Shown piece after piece: positions 14,401 through 21,017 of a stretch of DNA of 43,055 nt. Every line of letters starts with the position of its first letter. Positions within the stretch are counted from its first letter, which is position 1. The translations under genes were made by a program, and so were the position numbers. The notes under the pieces are model-generated. The model searched no databases. It saw nothing but the letters and a program-made list of their open reading frames with translations, and was not told the origin of the DNA. The DNA comes from Stentor coeruleus (lineage: Eukaryota > Ciliophora > Heterotrichea > Heterotrichida > Stentoridae), in the NCBI GenBank assembly GCA_001970955.1, contig MPUH01000618.1, forward strand, positions 1 through 43,055, read 5' to 3'.

Positions 14401-17176
14401 AATAAGTGATCCATCAGCAACAGTATTAGAAATAAACTCAGGATTTGCAACAGGTTCTTCATACAATTTAAATCTAACAATATCTAAAGATACAAGAAGT
14501 AATTGGAAAGTTATTATAATAAAAACTGTAAGTTTTGCTGTACCAACTGTGGTTTTTTCTATGCAAGATGCACTTATAAACTCACAATTTCCAGTGACTA
14601 TTATTGCTGATGTTCAAGGTGTTGGAGATTATACTTATTTATGGAGTTTAGAAATTGGTGCTGCATATTCTTTATCTACTGGGGTTGATAGTACAGAAAT
14701 TGGATTTAAAGCTAATTCTCTAACTCAAGGTGCCGCATATACTTTTAGGTTTGAAATTACAAGTGGAAGTCAAGTTGCTGTTTTTAAAGTTTCATTTACA
14801 ATTATGAAACAGCCAACTGGAGGTGATTTGAAAATATCCCCAAGTTTAGGAACTGAGTATAGTACAATTTTCAAACTTGAAGCTAATGATTGGATTGATG
14901 CTAATGCTCCTGATTCAGGAATCCTCACTTATCAGTTTGGGTTTAATTTGAATAACGAAGCTATAATCCTTAATATAAGAAACCAATCATCATTTTTCTA
15001 TACATATTTACCTTATTCTGAACAGGCTCTTGTTGTATGGGTTCGAGTGCTTAATTCAGCAGGGAGTTATTCTTTAAGCACAACAACTGTTTCGATAATA
15101 AAAAGCAAAAACGATCTTAGTACAGCATCATATAAAGATCTCTCAGAACATCTTACAAATGATCTTAGTGATCCAGCTGAACTTCCAATACTTATTTCTA
15201 ATGCAGCCTTATATTATTTTACAAATACTTCAGTGCCTAAATCTGAAAAGTCTTCATCATTTGCAACAGTTATATCAGCAATTGACAAAATCATATCAAC
15301 AACTGTGTCTTATCAAAATCAAGATGTAGAAAACCTTTTAAGTGTTATATCAGTAGTAACAACAAACTATCAACCTGATGAGTCTGATTCAATAATCGCA
15401 CGTCTTTATTCGATATTAAACCTGGCAACTTCAGCTGATATTATAGTAGATCAAACCCAAATAACATATTTTACTGATATTCTTCAGCAGACAACAGGAT
15501 TAGTGACGAATTTTATTAATACTAACTCGAGTATTGTTAATAAAGTTAATGGACACTTGAAGAATTTCCTTGTTGCTGCATCTAAATCTATGGTAAATGG
15601 ACAAGTTTTAGCATATTCTAATGATCAGATACATATATCTTCAATATATTATAAAAATATCAATATAACTTCATATACTTCACCAAGTATTCCTGGATAT
15701 AGTGGTGGGGTTACTATAAATAACATACCAGGAATTACTGGAAAAAACATATTTATTGTTTTTATTCTTTATGATGATTCTGGTGTATCTTTAGAAACTT
15801 CATCAAGTATGCCAACAGGTGTAGATTTCAGTTTAGTCGAAGTTACAAACTCAGGAAATTCAACTTTAGTCCTTGAACTTGTAGACCCAATTGAAATTGT
15901 AATACCGATTTACAATTATACTGATGGAGTTATTGAATGCGTTTATATGATTGATGATTGGAATGGGTATGGATGTAATTTAGTTAGTTATGCAAAAGGT
16001 ATGANGCCGATTTATAATTATACTGATGGAGTTATTGAATGTGTTTATATGATTGATGATTGGAATGGGTATGGATGTAATTTAGTTAGTTATGCAAAAG
16101 GTATGAGTATTTGTTCATGTAATCATACAAGTATGTTTTCTTCTGGAGTTGGCCTTATACCTTATGTTCCACCACCACCTGATCCTAAACCCCCAGCTGA
16201 AGTTGATAAGTCAACTTGGATAATTATGTTTTATTATATATGTGGACTTTTAGGAACATGGATGTTATTAAGTTCTATATTACTAATTGTTGATCAAAAT
16301 GAAGCTAGTAATAGAAAAAGAGCTGAAGAAGCTGCTAATAATAGGTTTTCTAAGTGGTATAGGTCTGAAGACCCTGTAGAAAAGTTTAAACCTGAAAAAA
16401 AAACTAATGAAACTATAACTGTTGACCAGAACCCAACTTTTTTTAGAAAAGTTAATGAAAACCCTGAAATTGTTACTAGTTCTAAAGAGAAAAACCCATT
16501 TTTAAAACCTGACCCCGGGGAAAATACATCAAGAGTACTAACACCGCCTTCACCTACTGATAAAAACCTTGAAAATGTTGATGATAAATATTTAATCCCA
16601 AGCAAAAACCCTTTTACAATGAATTATTTTTTAGCTTTTATTATATTTTATGATCCTTATTATTCAAGATTCATCAGATGTCTTGCTTTAATAACATCTT
16701 TAAGCTTACAAAATCTACTTATTGGTATTGGTCTTTATGGGTATAAAGATATATATGAAGTTCCTGGTACTTTAGATCTTATAACAGCTGTGCAGTATAT
16801 AAATTATGTTGGAGGTTTAAGTACATTGTTTGTTAGTGTTATTGGGAATTTATGTGCTTGGGGATTACAGTTTATGATGAAAAATACATTAAATGTTAGA
16901 GAAGCTGGACAAGAAGCTATTAGGCCTAGAAGTAAAGTTTGGAGGGTTTGTGGTATTTTGAGTTGTTTGTCGGTTATGGGATTTGTGGTTTTTGCATGCT
17001 ATTATATGAGTAATGAGATGTATAGACCTCAAAGTATTATGTGGTTAGTTTTGGTTATTTTGGCTGTTGTTGTGGATATTTTAGTTGTGCAGAGTTGCAA
17101 GTTAATTATATTTTGTGTGAGGATAAGGAAAAGAAGCCAAACTATCACTCCTGTTACTCAGTTTTCAACGACCTAG
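2447..17176 (+). CDS. Giant cysteine-rich/LamG/REJ/GPS transmembrane surface receptor
   Basis: One uninterrupted frame of 4909 codons (about 4816 after removing two scaffold duplications). It starts with a signal peptide (MYLVLILLSLLCSKAF). Ten units follow, each a concanavalin A/laminin-G-like domain marked by an RGYYFxGxSY-type motif (near residues 104, 405, 700, 1039, 1412, 1842, 2210, 2588, 2962, 3333), alternating with furin/EGF-like cysteine-rich blocks (CNLCYDxIC, CPTGYT). Residues about 3610-4290 look like a REJ/PKD-like region (SGENCYDPDLL, LIYNWTC). A GPS motif with CSCNHTS (from residue 4556) precedes about five membrane segments near 4591-4615, 4743-4768, 4782-4808, 4834-4855 and 4863-4890. 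The layout recalls the extracellular half of polycystin-1, but the 125-residue first cytoplasmic loop is Lys/Glu/Pro-rich with no PLAT domain visible, and no TRP pore is visible. Probable role: cell-surface adhesion or sensing; ligand unknown. It ends in TAG. Confidence 0.85.
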   Translation: MYLVLILLSLLCSKAFLIGCKDHFQDECFECIEGLKLTENICLYACPSNYIDLGSECQANSNMLFDMNLEGFTQLQATELDSFSSPANASFSNNSRDAPLLTLDRGFFFDESSSLTSKNYWVPGPKFSLSFWANIISPGSFISVSHAFGVFFNSSEVTSWTYLTHSKLFKKFSVSGLYSQKSWTIFTIYIYQNRTFTHIDLSIQDTLTSYYMIGESRFDHPSYDWTIGNGFRGFLYRIQAANFYTKISTSYELVPCTYNEYWKDGTCLECSEDCQKWPWCINEFCEYCQDSCQKYKIHNNGRKLFICLANCNSCTDDSKINTCTECASSYKYIQGVCIKNLPTGFSAWNVQDNTEVIGLDFNNKISNTITASSGASSASASGGSTDNFYYLPGYDSDDPRATKERGYYFNSNAYMKFVSNPLIFAPEFTIYAWIMPINNYGTIFCKQNNDYSKTIVGLFLNDFYLKVTVLDNDASGTLVTRLTSNSWSYVSVSLSLETTNGAGYSVDFVASTSLETTSLILPSFLDDDISAITYLNLGMKPSVANGFNGFLWKFGIYNIKNPDLSTIKSLASPIVALISQFYDSTVQDCDVNCQVNGCVRADTVCNLCYDPICLKCSDFTRSCTQCDIGYYLIISLCITKCPTGYTGTNCDTLVEPALDISLANIIKDNFYAYSDLIAHTGIDSNFYPYTDNSNPIPAKDRGYYFTGSSYMYLDDNKFVFAPIFTIYGWINIETSNGQIFAKQDDTYYPIYLLEIKDSKLKTTINAKEYTTSSLLNINTWNFIGVKYSLSSDFIYTITMAINGNQDSATESPGIVFDDSKNIFTVYIGNLKSTMNNPFIGFIYSLKIYNSLTPDFVALTSITSTIPNYPLSNYGVGSNCNSLCSTKGCVRYDIKCNLCQNQKCYTCEDFTGSCTTCIANASGEPNCVCDNGYAWNSVTEICSPCTTGCSICTNDNQASCTSCSAGYYLLSTTCLSFCPTGYTTSGTTCSVDSSNGYIFYIKLDKISDTVTDQRKNIQVDTGANTNFYPTYATTDPMASPRGYYFTGASYMRLPPNSISSATSITLSPVLTFSSWIRYSQSGTIFTKQSNASPYTSSLKVYLSGGYPTLSILLDNLGTKSTSSISSSTYLSTTDWHQFAFIITLNGGTMVEFVIDGTSQGQVFIGYYVLIDYTSSYTITIGAKAGSSFSSFFAGYLYSMKIWNYEENPITEDNGVCSGCSYCPPEGCIKNCPIEYYWDSGSSSCQACKSNCAAKGCVRADNSCNLCSNQICYLCDDFTSCQTTSNPCISGASLSASLVCECNSGFYFDTVLEICAACPSTCTACTSSSLSGCTSCTGTTYELFGLCRNICPSGYSYGTNTCDVDNTLILKLTFDKIEGTITDASPQGAVATGGSSSTFYPSYESNDPKAAKYRGYYFNGVSSIINLPPYSTHATPILFIAPKVTIDAWIFPVGNSGTIIAKQDVTNFAPLFKVDLSSSILRFTANYDTLGLRTDSCSLSITLNTWAYIGFSLDYSSPSSSLTCYINGASSSSTSLGSGFLSDTVSSCKFLIGSQYSTSTTFSNYYTGFIYYISIDNSHQIPSFYTTTCLYSSPICPPIFSVLASCTIDKYWSGPNYNDCSNCNANCASVGCANSGASCTLCYDIICNSCTDYITGTCTACKTHSSNIASCQCDSGYYWNSVNEGCESCHSTCGTCTXTLCYDIICNSCTDYITGTCTACKTHASNIASCQCDSGYYWNSVNEGCESCHSTCGTCTTYGFMQCNTCKSGYVKLNNACHPYCPTGTSSDGAGGCTVINSPAFDLEPHKIEGVIYDKVSNIPVVTGISSTFYPTLESTDPYPLQDRGLYFNGASYLILPPSTEYPTPVFLFGNTFVVSAWVFHITDGTLFATQTSTFTSSVKIVVTTQPVIYINLLDTGTLYSYTCQGALGTYWNFIAFKIKLQTNGDTTAECIVNTVLDSPTVLINGYFVSSTTYAVVGTLKTSSTAYSNYWTGHLWSLKIYNNYVTLTETTNVCVTTPFMCTLCPSSTGSCINKCAHNTYWDSSTCANCDASCQSCVRVDSVCNICYDEICYKCSDFITGTCTQCKPNASLASGTCSCNMYYYWDSTLKSCTHCNSKCKICDGANYLDCLSCLAGYYWFYDLCLSTCPSGYTTNSITSNCDMNYQKVFDLNFDTMSGQPADSSTSGIMTRAGSTTTFFPNYETDDPYASYKRGYYFTGASKVYMPPYTGNTLPLLVLAPDITVAFWIRPSGDGSIIYHQNNAAGVSVYFGINIVSSIPTVNIKLTDAGIVAVSAVTAVTLDTWSHVAFTVKVIRTVGTDVTCYLDGTQSNQASYALDYFTGPTSNFLWIIGAKYSSTTAFTEFYTGYIYSITIWNYVFNTLADWSLTTTCTDNPTVCTVCPVSTGECMPDCGLADYYDPSTKTCGSCKTSCTSGCRDVTYCNLCQDFKCSTCSTFTSGSCSYCKANAAFVGSTCECNTLYIWYDVDEVCSMCYAGCSNCATPLHNDCITCSSGYYLTYSECLNFCPFGFTANTVTKTCTAPSDIYVFQLDFANKIEGQVTDNKHGFPVMSGSTLAFYPTYDSDDPLAADIRGYYFTGASFMDIQPASAGLLNFPSRLCLCLWVNYIADGALLAKQNILDPTNKNLVYRVVSSALQLSIILTTGTYSAASATLLTANTWSYACVSVNIISDPLTLDYGYTEVTFTINGVSDSSQYLVVDYFMDLSTSFTFLIAAEYTALSTKGNFFEGFIWRISMWQDSNPSFTSEYTTSCSGCSICPSSGTCLNLCAKDEFAPNCNPCDSTCTTTITCITDTTCNLCYDLYCEICNDYTSTGCTQCIQYANFLSGAGSACACDSGYSWNSGTETCDVCENLCAPCPDLKTTGCSGCIPGAYFHDSVCMPWCPTGFLAGTTTCSGTSGLVFKISLLEIKGTITDTVTNNIQLLTGTSSAFYPTYESNDPHATQSRGYSFNGATSYMSFVYNSDNNKQMVFSPISTVGMWIYPLAYGGMFLSKKTNTISNYLLFEMTLSGNLKLSVLLKLISSIYTKTSTLTVTLNSWNHIGYNLYINADNTELIFYVNGIADTAQIIDAGHYEDLISSYLFSIGADYTSTTALQNYYNGYINEVKIWSMKYNLAQEVGSCSSCKCPASTGVCLSTCAFNQYEVTGTCFNCLASCTTSCVRSSDCNLCYDILCSSCKDFSATGCTSCKTNANLITPANSCQCMDGTYFDSASISCVSCFTYCNKCTSSKNGDCTACKSLSYMNPETGLCLSSCPVGYTIVGNVCSGTSTNVLAVHFKFTYLTNTMVDVKGVYTSYMGSTSNFLGNFDTNDPYPIYSRGLYFKGTSYVVLPPNSADVNSIILGNSHSISMWVRVKSGNPTHHYVMSKEDGTNIRAALYIDKTTMLTYAVYRLYSDTTNSGSVLTATGPAIPSFDSWCEIGVTLSRTGYSTELRAYLNGVSGLVSSLPNTFFHDVTSNTFRLGYSAVNSAYMLGFIYEIRIYNYVKAFSVPSTSCGCGGCTAESICLYSCDYLYYFESTCKNCLASCTTGCINGNNCYLSLDALCSVAIGFEITQCTQCIPLASGAGNGCQCMPYSSYTTSTGTCDCISGYTLFNNECVPCFYPLQTTDLEGYFSEDYLSLIFNSTIAVQSTTSSQCDELFETSSYEMLGIDPSCKWSSDRMVLYVTLGTNATVTQSPITFKSKSLFTDTYMCGISPVSVTVNIDYKYPKPNIIPIAWLLAPIQSFIQCDDLSLDGSKSSNSFNRPLQYSWIFVSSPKLDVLSGYEDANISNNKLFFTRSSLKASSVSVTMKVINWLGYSASIKQNIEIIESKGLHLVIDGDTKWTMTTVDSKTIFIQATSSCDFSTMLSYSWDIVKSEGTYASVDKTALWKAQTVSSRIYVPAKVLKPGLYTFQVNVTDNANSMSGSTQFTITIVPQDLIVQLPAEYLTVDMRSKIKVSGENCYDPDLLTGSLIYNWTCQDSTGLSCTSLISDPSATVLEINSGFATGSSYNLNLTISKDTRSNWKVIIIKTVSFAVPTVVFSMQDALINSQFPVTIIADVQGVGDYTYLWSLEIGAAYSLSTGVDSTEIGFKANSLTQGAAYTFRFEITSGSQVAVFKVSFTIMKQPTGGDLKISPSLGTEYSTIFKLEANDWIDANAPDSGILTYQFGFNLNNEAIILNIRNQSSFFYTYLPYSEQALVVWVRVLNSAGSYSLSTTTVSIIKSKNDLSTASYKDLSEHLTNDLSDPAELPILISNAALYYFTNTSVPKSEKSSSFATVISAIDKIISTTVSYQNQDVENLLSVISVVTTNYQPDESDSIIARLYSILNLATSADIIVDQTQITYFTDILQQTTGLVTNFINTNSSIVNKVNGHLKNFLVAASKSMVNGQVLAYSNDQIHISSIYYKNINITSYTSPSIPGYSGGVTINNIPGITGKNIFIVFILYDDSGVSLETSSSMPTGVDFSLVEVTNSGNSTLVLELVDPIEIVIPIYNYTDGVIECVYMIDDWNGYGCNLVSYAKGMXPIYNYTDGVIECVYMIDDWNGYGCNLVSYAKGMSICSCNHTSMFSSGVGLIPYVPPPPDPKPPAEVDKSTWIIMFYYICGLLGTWMLLSSILLIVDQNEASNRKRAEEAANNRFSKWYRSEDPVEKFKPEKKTNETITVDQNPTFFRKVNENPEIVTSSKEKNPFLKPDPGENTSRVLTPPSPTDKNLENVDDKYLIPSKNPFTMNYFLAFIIFYDPYYSRFIRCLALITSLSLQNLLIGIGLYGYKDIYEVPGTLDLITAVQYINYVGGLSTLFVSVIGNLCAWGLQFMMKNTLNVREAGQEAIRPRSKVWRVCGILSCLSVMGFVVFACYYMSNEMYRPQSIMWLVLVILAVVVDILVVQSCKLIIFCVRIRKRSQTITPVTQFSTT
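7357..7709. repeat. 176-bp direct duplication around single N (scaffold artefact)
   Basis: Bases 7357-7532 and 7534-7709 are nearly identical, with two differences seen (one Ser/Ala change and one silent). They are separated by N at 7533. Period 177 bp equals 59 codons, so the giant ORF stays open by chance or because allelic contigs overlap here. It most likely represents two unmerged contig ends. Confidence 0.85.
15905..16106. repeat. 100-bp direct duplication around single N (scaffold artefact)
   Basis: Bases 15905-16004 and 16007-16106 repeat with period 102 bp (34 codons), differing by silent C/T changes, with N at 16005. The duplicated part is the first half of the GPS motif (CVYMIDDW...GC), which should be present once. 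Confidence 0.85.
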
Positions 17177-17883
17177 TTTAGATAATTTACTTAGATTTCT
17201 TAAAACATATGCATTTATTCTTAAACAGACTAATTTTATTGTTTTATATCAAAGTCTCTTTTATCCAATAAAAATTAAACTTTTAAAAATTACTCTTTAT
17301 ACTTAATTCAAATCATCAACCTTTTTTACCTAAAAAGTTTATTACTTCTATCTCCATCCTAAGCATAAACTTCTAATCTAAAAAACAAAAATTCTCTATC
17401 AAACCTTTCAAAATCCATAAACAATAATTCTTCCCTTAAAAAGATATAAATCGATATTAAAAAATCATCTCAAGAAACTTATCGCAAAATTACTCGTATC
17501 CTATAATTGATAATTTCAAGTATTTATCAATAATCAATTGCATTTTTAGATAATAATAAGTTTTTGAGAATGAAAATTTGATAATTCTATAAAGTATAGA
17601 TTTGATGAGGATAATTAGAAGAAATCCAATAAGTCAATGTGTTGCTAAGCTTTTTTATATGGTAATTTTATTATATATACTAGTTAATATGAGATATATA
17701 AGGTTTTCTTCCATTTTTATGCTGTTTTCTAAGATATTGCATATAGTTTAATTGGATTGCTGATGATGAAGCTTTATTTGCTACTTTAATGATTATATAA
17801 AACTCATTCGTAAATGCCGCTAAAATATTTATCATTTACAATAAAATTGCAAACTTTTTCTATTAGTAATTCATATATCAATA
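17177..17883. other. Intergenic region, no gene seen
   Basis: AT-rich spacer between two plus-strand genes. The middle part (about 17300-17500) is C/A-rich, then about 17500-17700 is relatively G-rich. No ORF, tRNA or repeat could be supported. Confidence 0.5.
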
Positions 17884-19104
17884 ATGAAAATTGGAAACTT
17901 TGATGTCCTACCCCCAAAAGAAGCATATAGTTACCATCCTCCCCCAGGGCAGTGTCTAATCGAAACCGAGTATTTCGTCGAACGCTTAGTATTTTCAAAC
18001 CAAGAGCTGAAAGAATGGGAGAAAGTCATGTTAGAACAACTTGATAGACACTTATCCCAAAACAATCTCCAGCTCTCAGACCAATCAACAAAACTTCGTT
18101 TCCTTTATGGCCAAGGTTGGAACATTCCTCAGACCTTCGAAGCTTTGAATTATCACTTGAAATGGAAACAAGAATGGCCTCCTCATAAAAGCTTAATCCC
18201 TTTATTACAACCACTACTAACCTCAGGAGGCGTTTATATACATGGCCGAGACAAGTTCTTTAGACCAGCCATTATAATTTGCCCTTCAAAACTTATGCAA
18301 TTTCCTTATCATTTGCATTTAGCAGCATGTTATTTTTTACTAGAGTTCATATTAGAAACCATGCTGATACCAGGGCAAATTGAAAATTGGGTATTGATTG
18401 TTGATTTGAAAAATTATATGATATCGAATTTTTTAGTACAGAAAAAATTCTTGTCGGAGTTGTTCACCCATTACCCTTGCCGAATTGGGAAAATTTACTT
18501 GTTTAGGGGTGATAAAGGACTTTGTGGGCTTAATAAATTCTTAACACCGAATACTTTGTATAAAGTACAAGTTGTTGAGAAGAAAAATTGTATGTTGAAT
18601 GACTTTGAACCTGGGCAGTTGGAAGTGAAATATGGAGGAAGTGTTAGGAATATTAAAGCCTTTTGGCCGCTAAGTGTGGTTGGTGCATCGTTTAGAGGGA
18701 TGAATGATTCGATTCAGGAATTTATATCAACTAATTCATCCTATAGAGAATATTTCCAAGGCAACGCAAAAATCTGTTCCGACCTCAGCAGTCTAAAAGC
18801 TTCCTTACAAGGAGAAAAAGAAAGTTTCATCTCAAACAACGACTTCCGCGACGAGGTCTGGCAACGTCTTGAGCTCATCTCCGCCTCTTACTCCTTCCTA
18901 GCTCTCGAAAGACTAGGGACTCAAGAAAACGAAGAAAAAAAAGAAAAAAGCGAGAAAAAAAACGAGAAAAAAGAAAAACGCAACAAACTTTTATCAGAAG
19001 AAATGACTTTAGCTTCAACCTGTGGACCAAATCGTATGATTAATGATGAAACTGAAATTCCATTTGCTTGCAATATTTGTAATAGTGATTGTCTAATTTT
19101 TTAA
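17884..19104 (+). CDS. CRAL-TRIO (Sec14-like) lipid-binding protein with CaaX end
   Basis: A 406-aa intronless frame from ATG 17884. The N-terminal helical part (LRFLYGQGWNIPQTFEAL, residues about 68-90) matches the CRAL-TRIO N domain. GGVYIHGRDKFFRPAIII (about 115-132) and WVLIVDLKNYM match the lipid-binding CRAL-TRIO core, followed by a GOLD-like region. Such proteins bind or exchange phosphoinositides or other hydrophobic ligands at membranes. Residues about 343-367 are a Lys/Glu-rich linker. The last four residues are CLIF, a CaaX box; Phe in the last position is found in prenylated small GTPases, and two further cysteines (CNICNSDC) lie just before it. I infer a prenyl-anchored Sec14-like protein. 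The family call is strong; the prenylation is a sequence-based prediction. Confidence 0.85.
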   Translation: MKIGNFDVLPPKEAYSYHPPPGQCLIETEYFVERLVFSNQELKEWEKVMLEQLDRHLSQNNLQLSDQSTKLRFLYGQGWNIPQTFEALNYHLKWKQEWPPHKSLIPLLQPLLTSGGVYIHGRDKFFRPAIIICPSKLMQFPYHLHLAACYFLLEFILETMLIPGQIENWVLIVDLKNYMISNFLVQKKFLSELFTHYPCRIGKIYLFRGDKGLCGLNKFLTPNTLYKVQVVEKKNCMLNDFEPGQLEVKYGGSVRNIKAFWPLSVVGASFRGMNDSIQEFISTNSSYREYFQGNAKICSDLSSLKASLQGEKESFISNNDFRDEVWQRLELISASYSFLALERLGTQENEEKKEKSEKKNEKKEKRNKLLSEEMTLASTCGPNRMINDETEIPFACNICNSDCLIF

Positions 19105-19107
19105 AGC

Positions 19108-19129
19108 ACAAAAAGTTAGTTTTTTTTTT
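19108..19129 (+). other. Shared 3'-flank motif: 12-mer plus T-run
   Basis: ACAAAAAGTTAG lies 4 nt after the CRAL-TRIO stop codon and is followed directly by ten T. The same 12-mer and a T-run occur after the channel gene at 23136-23165. It could be a 3'-end signal; two cases are not proof. Confidence 0.3.
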
Positions 19130-19162
19130 ATTAAATGTTTATATGAGAAATGAATTCTAGAA

Positions 19163-19798
19163 GTGTATGGATATAATAAATGTCCATCCAAATTTGTTCA
19201 GCTGACAGAACTAGATGAAGATGACATCCAGGTTATTTATGAATGGGTTGATGAAATACCTTTATCAAGACCAAAGAGAAATATTACAAGGGATTTTGCT
19301 GATGGAGCTATGGTTGCTGAGATTGTCAAACATTATCATCCTAAACTTGTTGAGATCCATAATTATCCTTTAGCTCATTCAAATCAACAAAAAACAAATA
19401 ACTGGAACATCCTCAACACTAAAGTATTTAAAAAACTAGGATTTCAGATTAGTAGGAATGATATTGAACAAGTTATTTCATGTGCTCCCCAAGCAGTTGA
19501 AAAAGTTTTAAAAGTTGTTAAAATTAGAGTAGAAGAATATGCTGAAAGCAAAGGTGAAGAACAAAGAGTAGAAGAAAAACCTATGCCTATGCCAAAGAAA
19601 GGAGGCAAAGTTTCTGAAATCAAAGCCGCGCCTCAAGCGAATTCAGCTTTGAAAGAAAAGGAGCAGGTAATACAGGAACTAAAGGAAACTATTGAGATAA
19701 TGGAGAGTAAAATTAATAAACTCGAACAACTTGTGAAATTGAAAGACTCAAAAATACAGATATTGACAAATAAGCTTAATGCTGCTGGGATAAGCTAA
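19163..19798 (+). CDS. SPEF1: SPEF1/CLAMP calponin-homology microtubule protein
   Basis: The N-terminal half is a SPEF1-type CH domain: IYEWVDEIPLSRPKRNITRD, then DFADGAMVAEIVKHY, HNYPLAHSNQQKTNNW and CAPQAVEKVL. The C-terminal 50 residues form the coiled coil typical of the family (IQELKETIEIMESKINKLEQ). SPEF1/CLAMP binds and bundles microtubules and sits in the central pair of motile cilia. Total about 200-211 aa. The true start is unresolved: no in-frame ATG precedes the CH domain, and the frame opens only after TGA at 19151. One solution is ATG 19167 followed by a 20-nt GT..CAG intron at 19182-19201, giving a short N-terminus before LTELDEDD. That length is unusual here, so a small sequence error is also possible. 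The gap to the preceding stop is under 70 bp. Confidence 0.9.
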   Translation: MYGYNKCPSKFVQLTELDEDDIQVIYEWVDEIPLSRPKRNITRDFADGAMVAEIVKHYHPKLVEIHNYPLAHSNQQKTNNWNILNTKVFKKLGFQISRNDIEQVISCAPQAVEKVLKVVKIRVEEYAESKGEEQRVEEKPMPMPKKGGKVSEIKAAPQANSALKEKEQVIQELKETIEIMESKINKLEQLVKLKDSKIQILTNKLNAAGIS

Positions 19799-21017
19799 TA
19801 TTAAATTTAGTATAAGGATGAATGATTTAAGATGTGCTTTTTATATGATTGTTATTAGATGTGTTTTTTTAAGGGTAGGTGAATATTGGGTGTTTTTTTA
19901 ATAGATTGAATGATTTAGGGATTTTTATGATTAGAAGTTTTATATTGTTTTTATTGTTGTAGTATAACAAGATATGGTTAAGATGTATTATAACGGCGAT
20001 AATCAAATATTAGTTAAAAAAATAGAGGGTTTAAATAATAATTAGGTTGCTTAAGGAAAAGAAGGAATTTTTTGAGGAAATATATGGGTTAAGTATTTTT
20101 ATAGCTTGGCTACATAATAATTTAAGGGTGTTTTAAAGTATTTTTAGTTGAAATTCTCTTTGCAGAATCTCATTCAAAAACTTTGCTAATAAAGTCATAA
20201 TAATAAAATTCAGTATTATTTCAATAATCTCATCTATATTCTATACAGTTTCATATAAAATCCTATAAAACTATACAAAACTGTTCGAAAATCCATTTAT
20301 TTATATATATAATTCCTATAGCCTATCAGTTTTCTATAGATTTTCCCTTTTTTAATTCTATGTTTCCTTACCATTTCAATTTTATCCTAGAAATTTTGTA
20401 TCAAATCAATATATTATTCATACATTTTCTATAAAATCCTTTAAAATCATTACACTATAAAATAATATATTAAATTCTTAAATCTAAAATAATTGGCTGA
20501 TGATACGATAATGATAAATTTGATAAGGATGTGTAAAAACAAAACAAGTCCAGATAGAAATTATAAAATTATTCATAAATTTGTTCAGCATTTTAGATTT
20601 TAAAATTTGGTATAATACTAATACAAATCATAATTTTTAAATAAAAACCATTTAGTATTTATAATAAAATCAGTGATTTTTTTGACCGATTTATTATCTA
20701 TCATAAAATTAAAACATTAATTCTAAACCTCAATTTTTTATTAAAATACCTTCCATTTCATAAAAAAATATTAGTTACACAACAAACTAAATCAAAGCTC
20801 TCTACCTAGAGAATTTTCTATTTCAATTCAAAATCTTACAGAACTATTAATTAATAAAAGTATACTTTAACACCCAGTTAAAAATAATCCCAAAATTAAT
20901 AATCTGCATCATCACATATTCGAAAAACACATCAAATTCTCTAAGGAATTCATTAAAAAATCATTTTTATCCTAAAATTTAATTAAAAACCAATTCTTAT
21001 CAATAGAAAATAAAAAT
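19799..21017. other. 1.2-kb spacer with sharp base-skew switch
   Basis: No gene is visible. Bases 19800-20140 are G/T-rich and almost free of C on the plus strand; from about 20150 to 21017 the strand is C/A-rich and poor in G. The switch separates the 3' flank of SPEF1 from the 5' flank of the channel gene. Confidence 0.6.
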
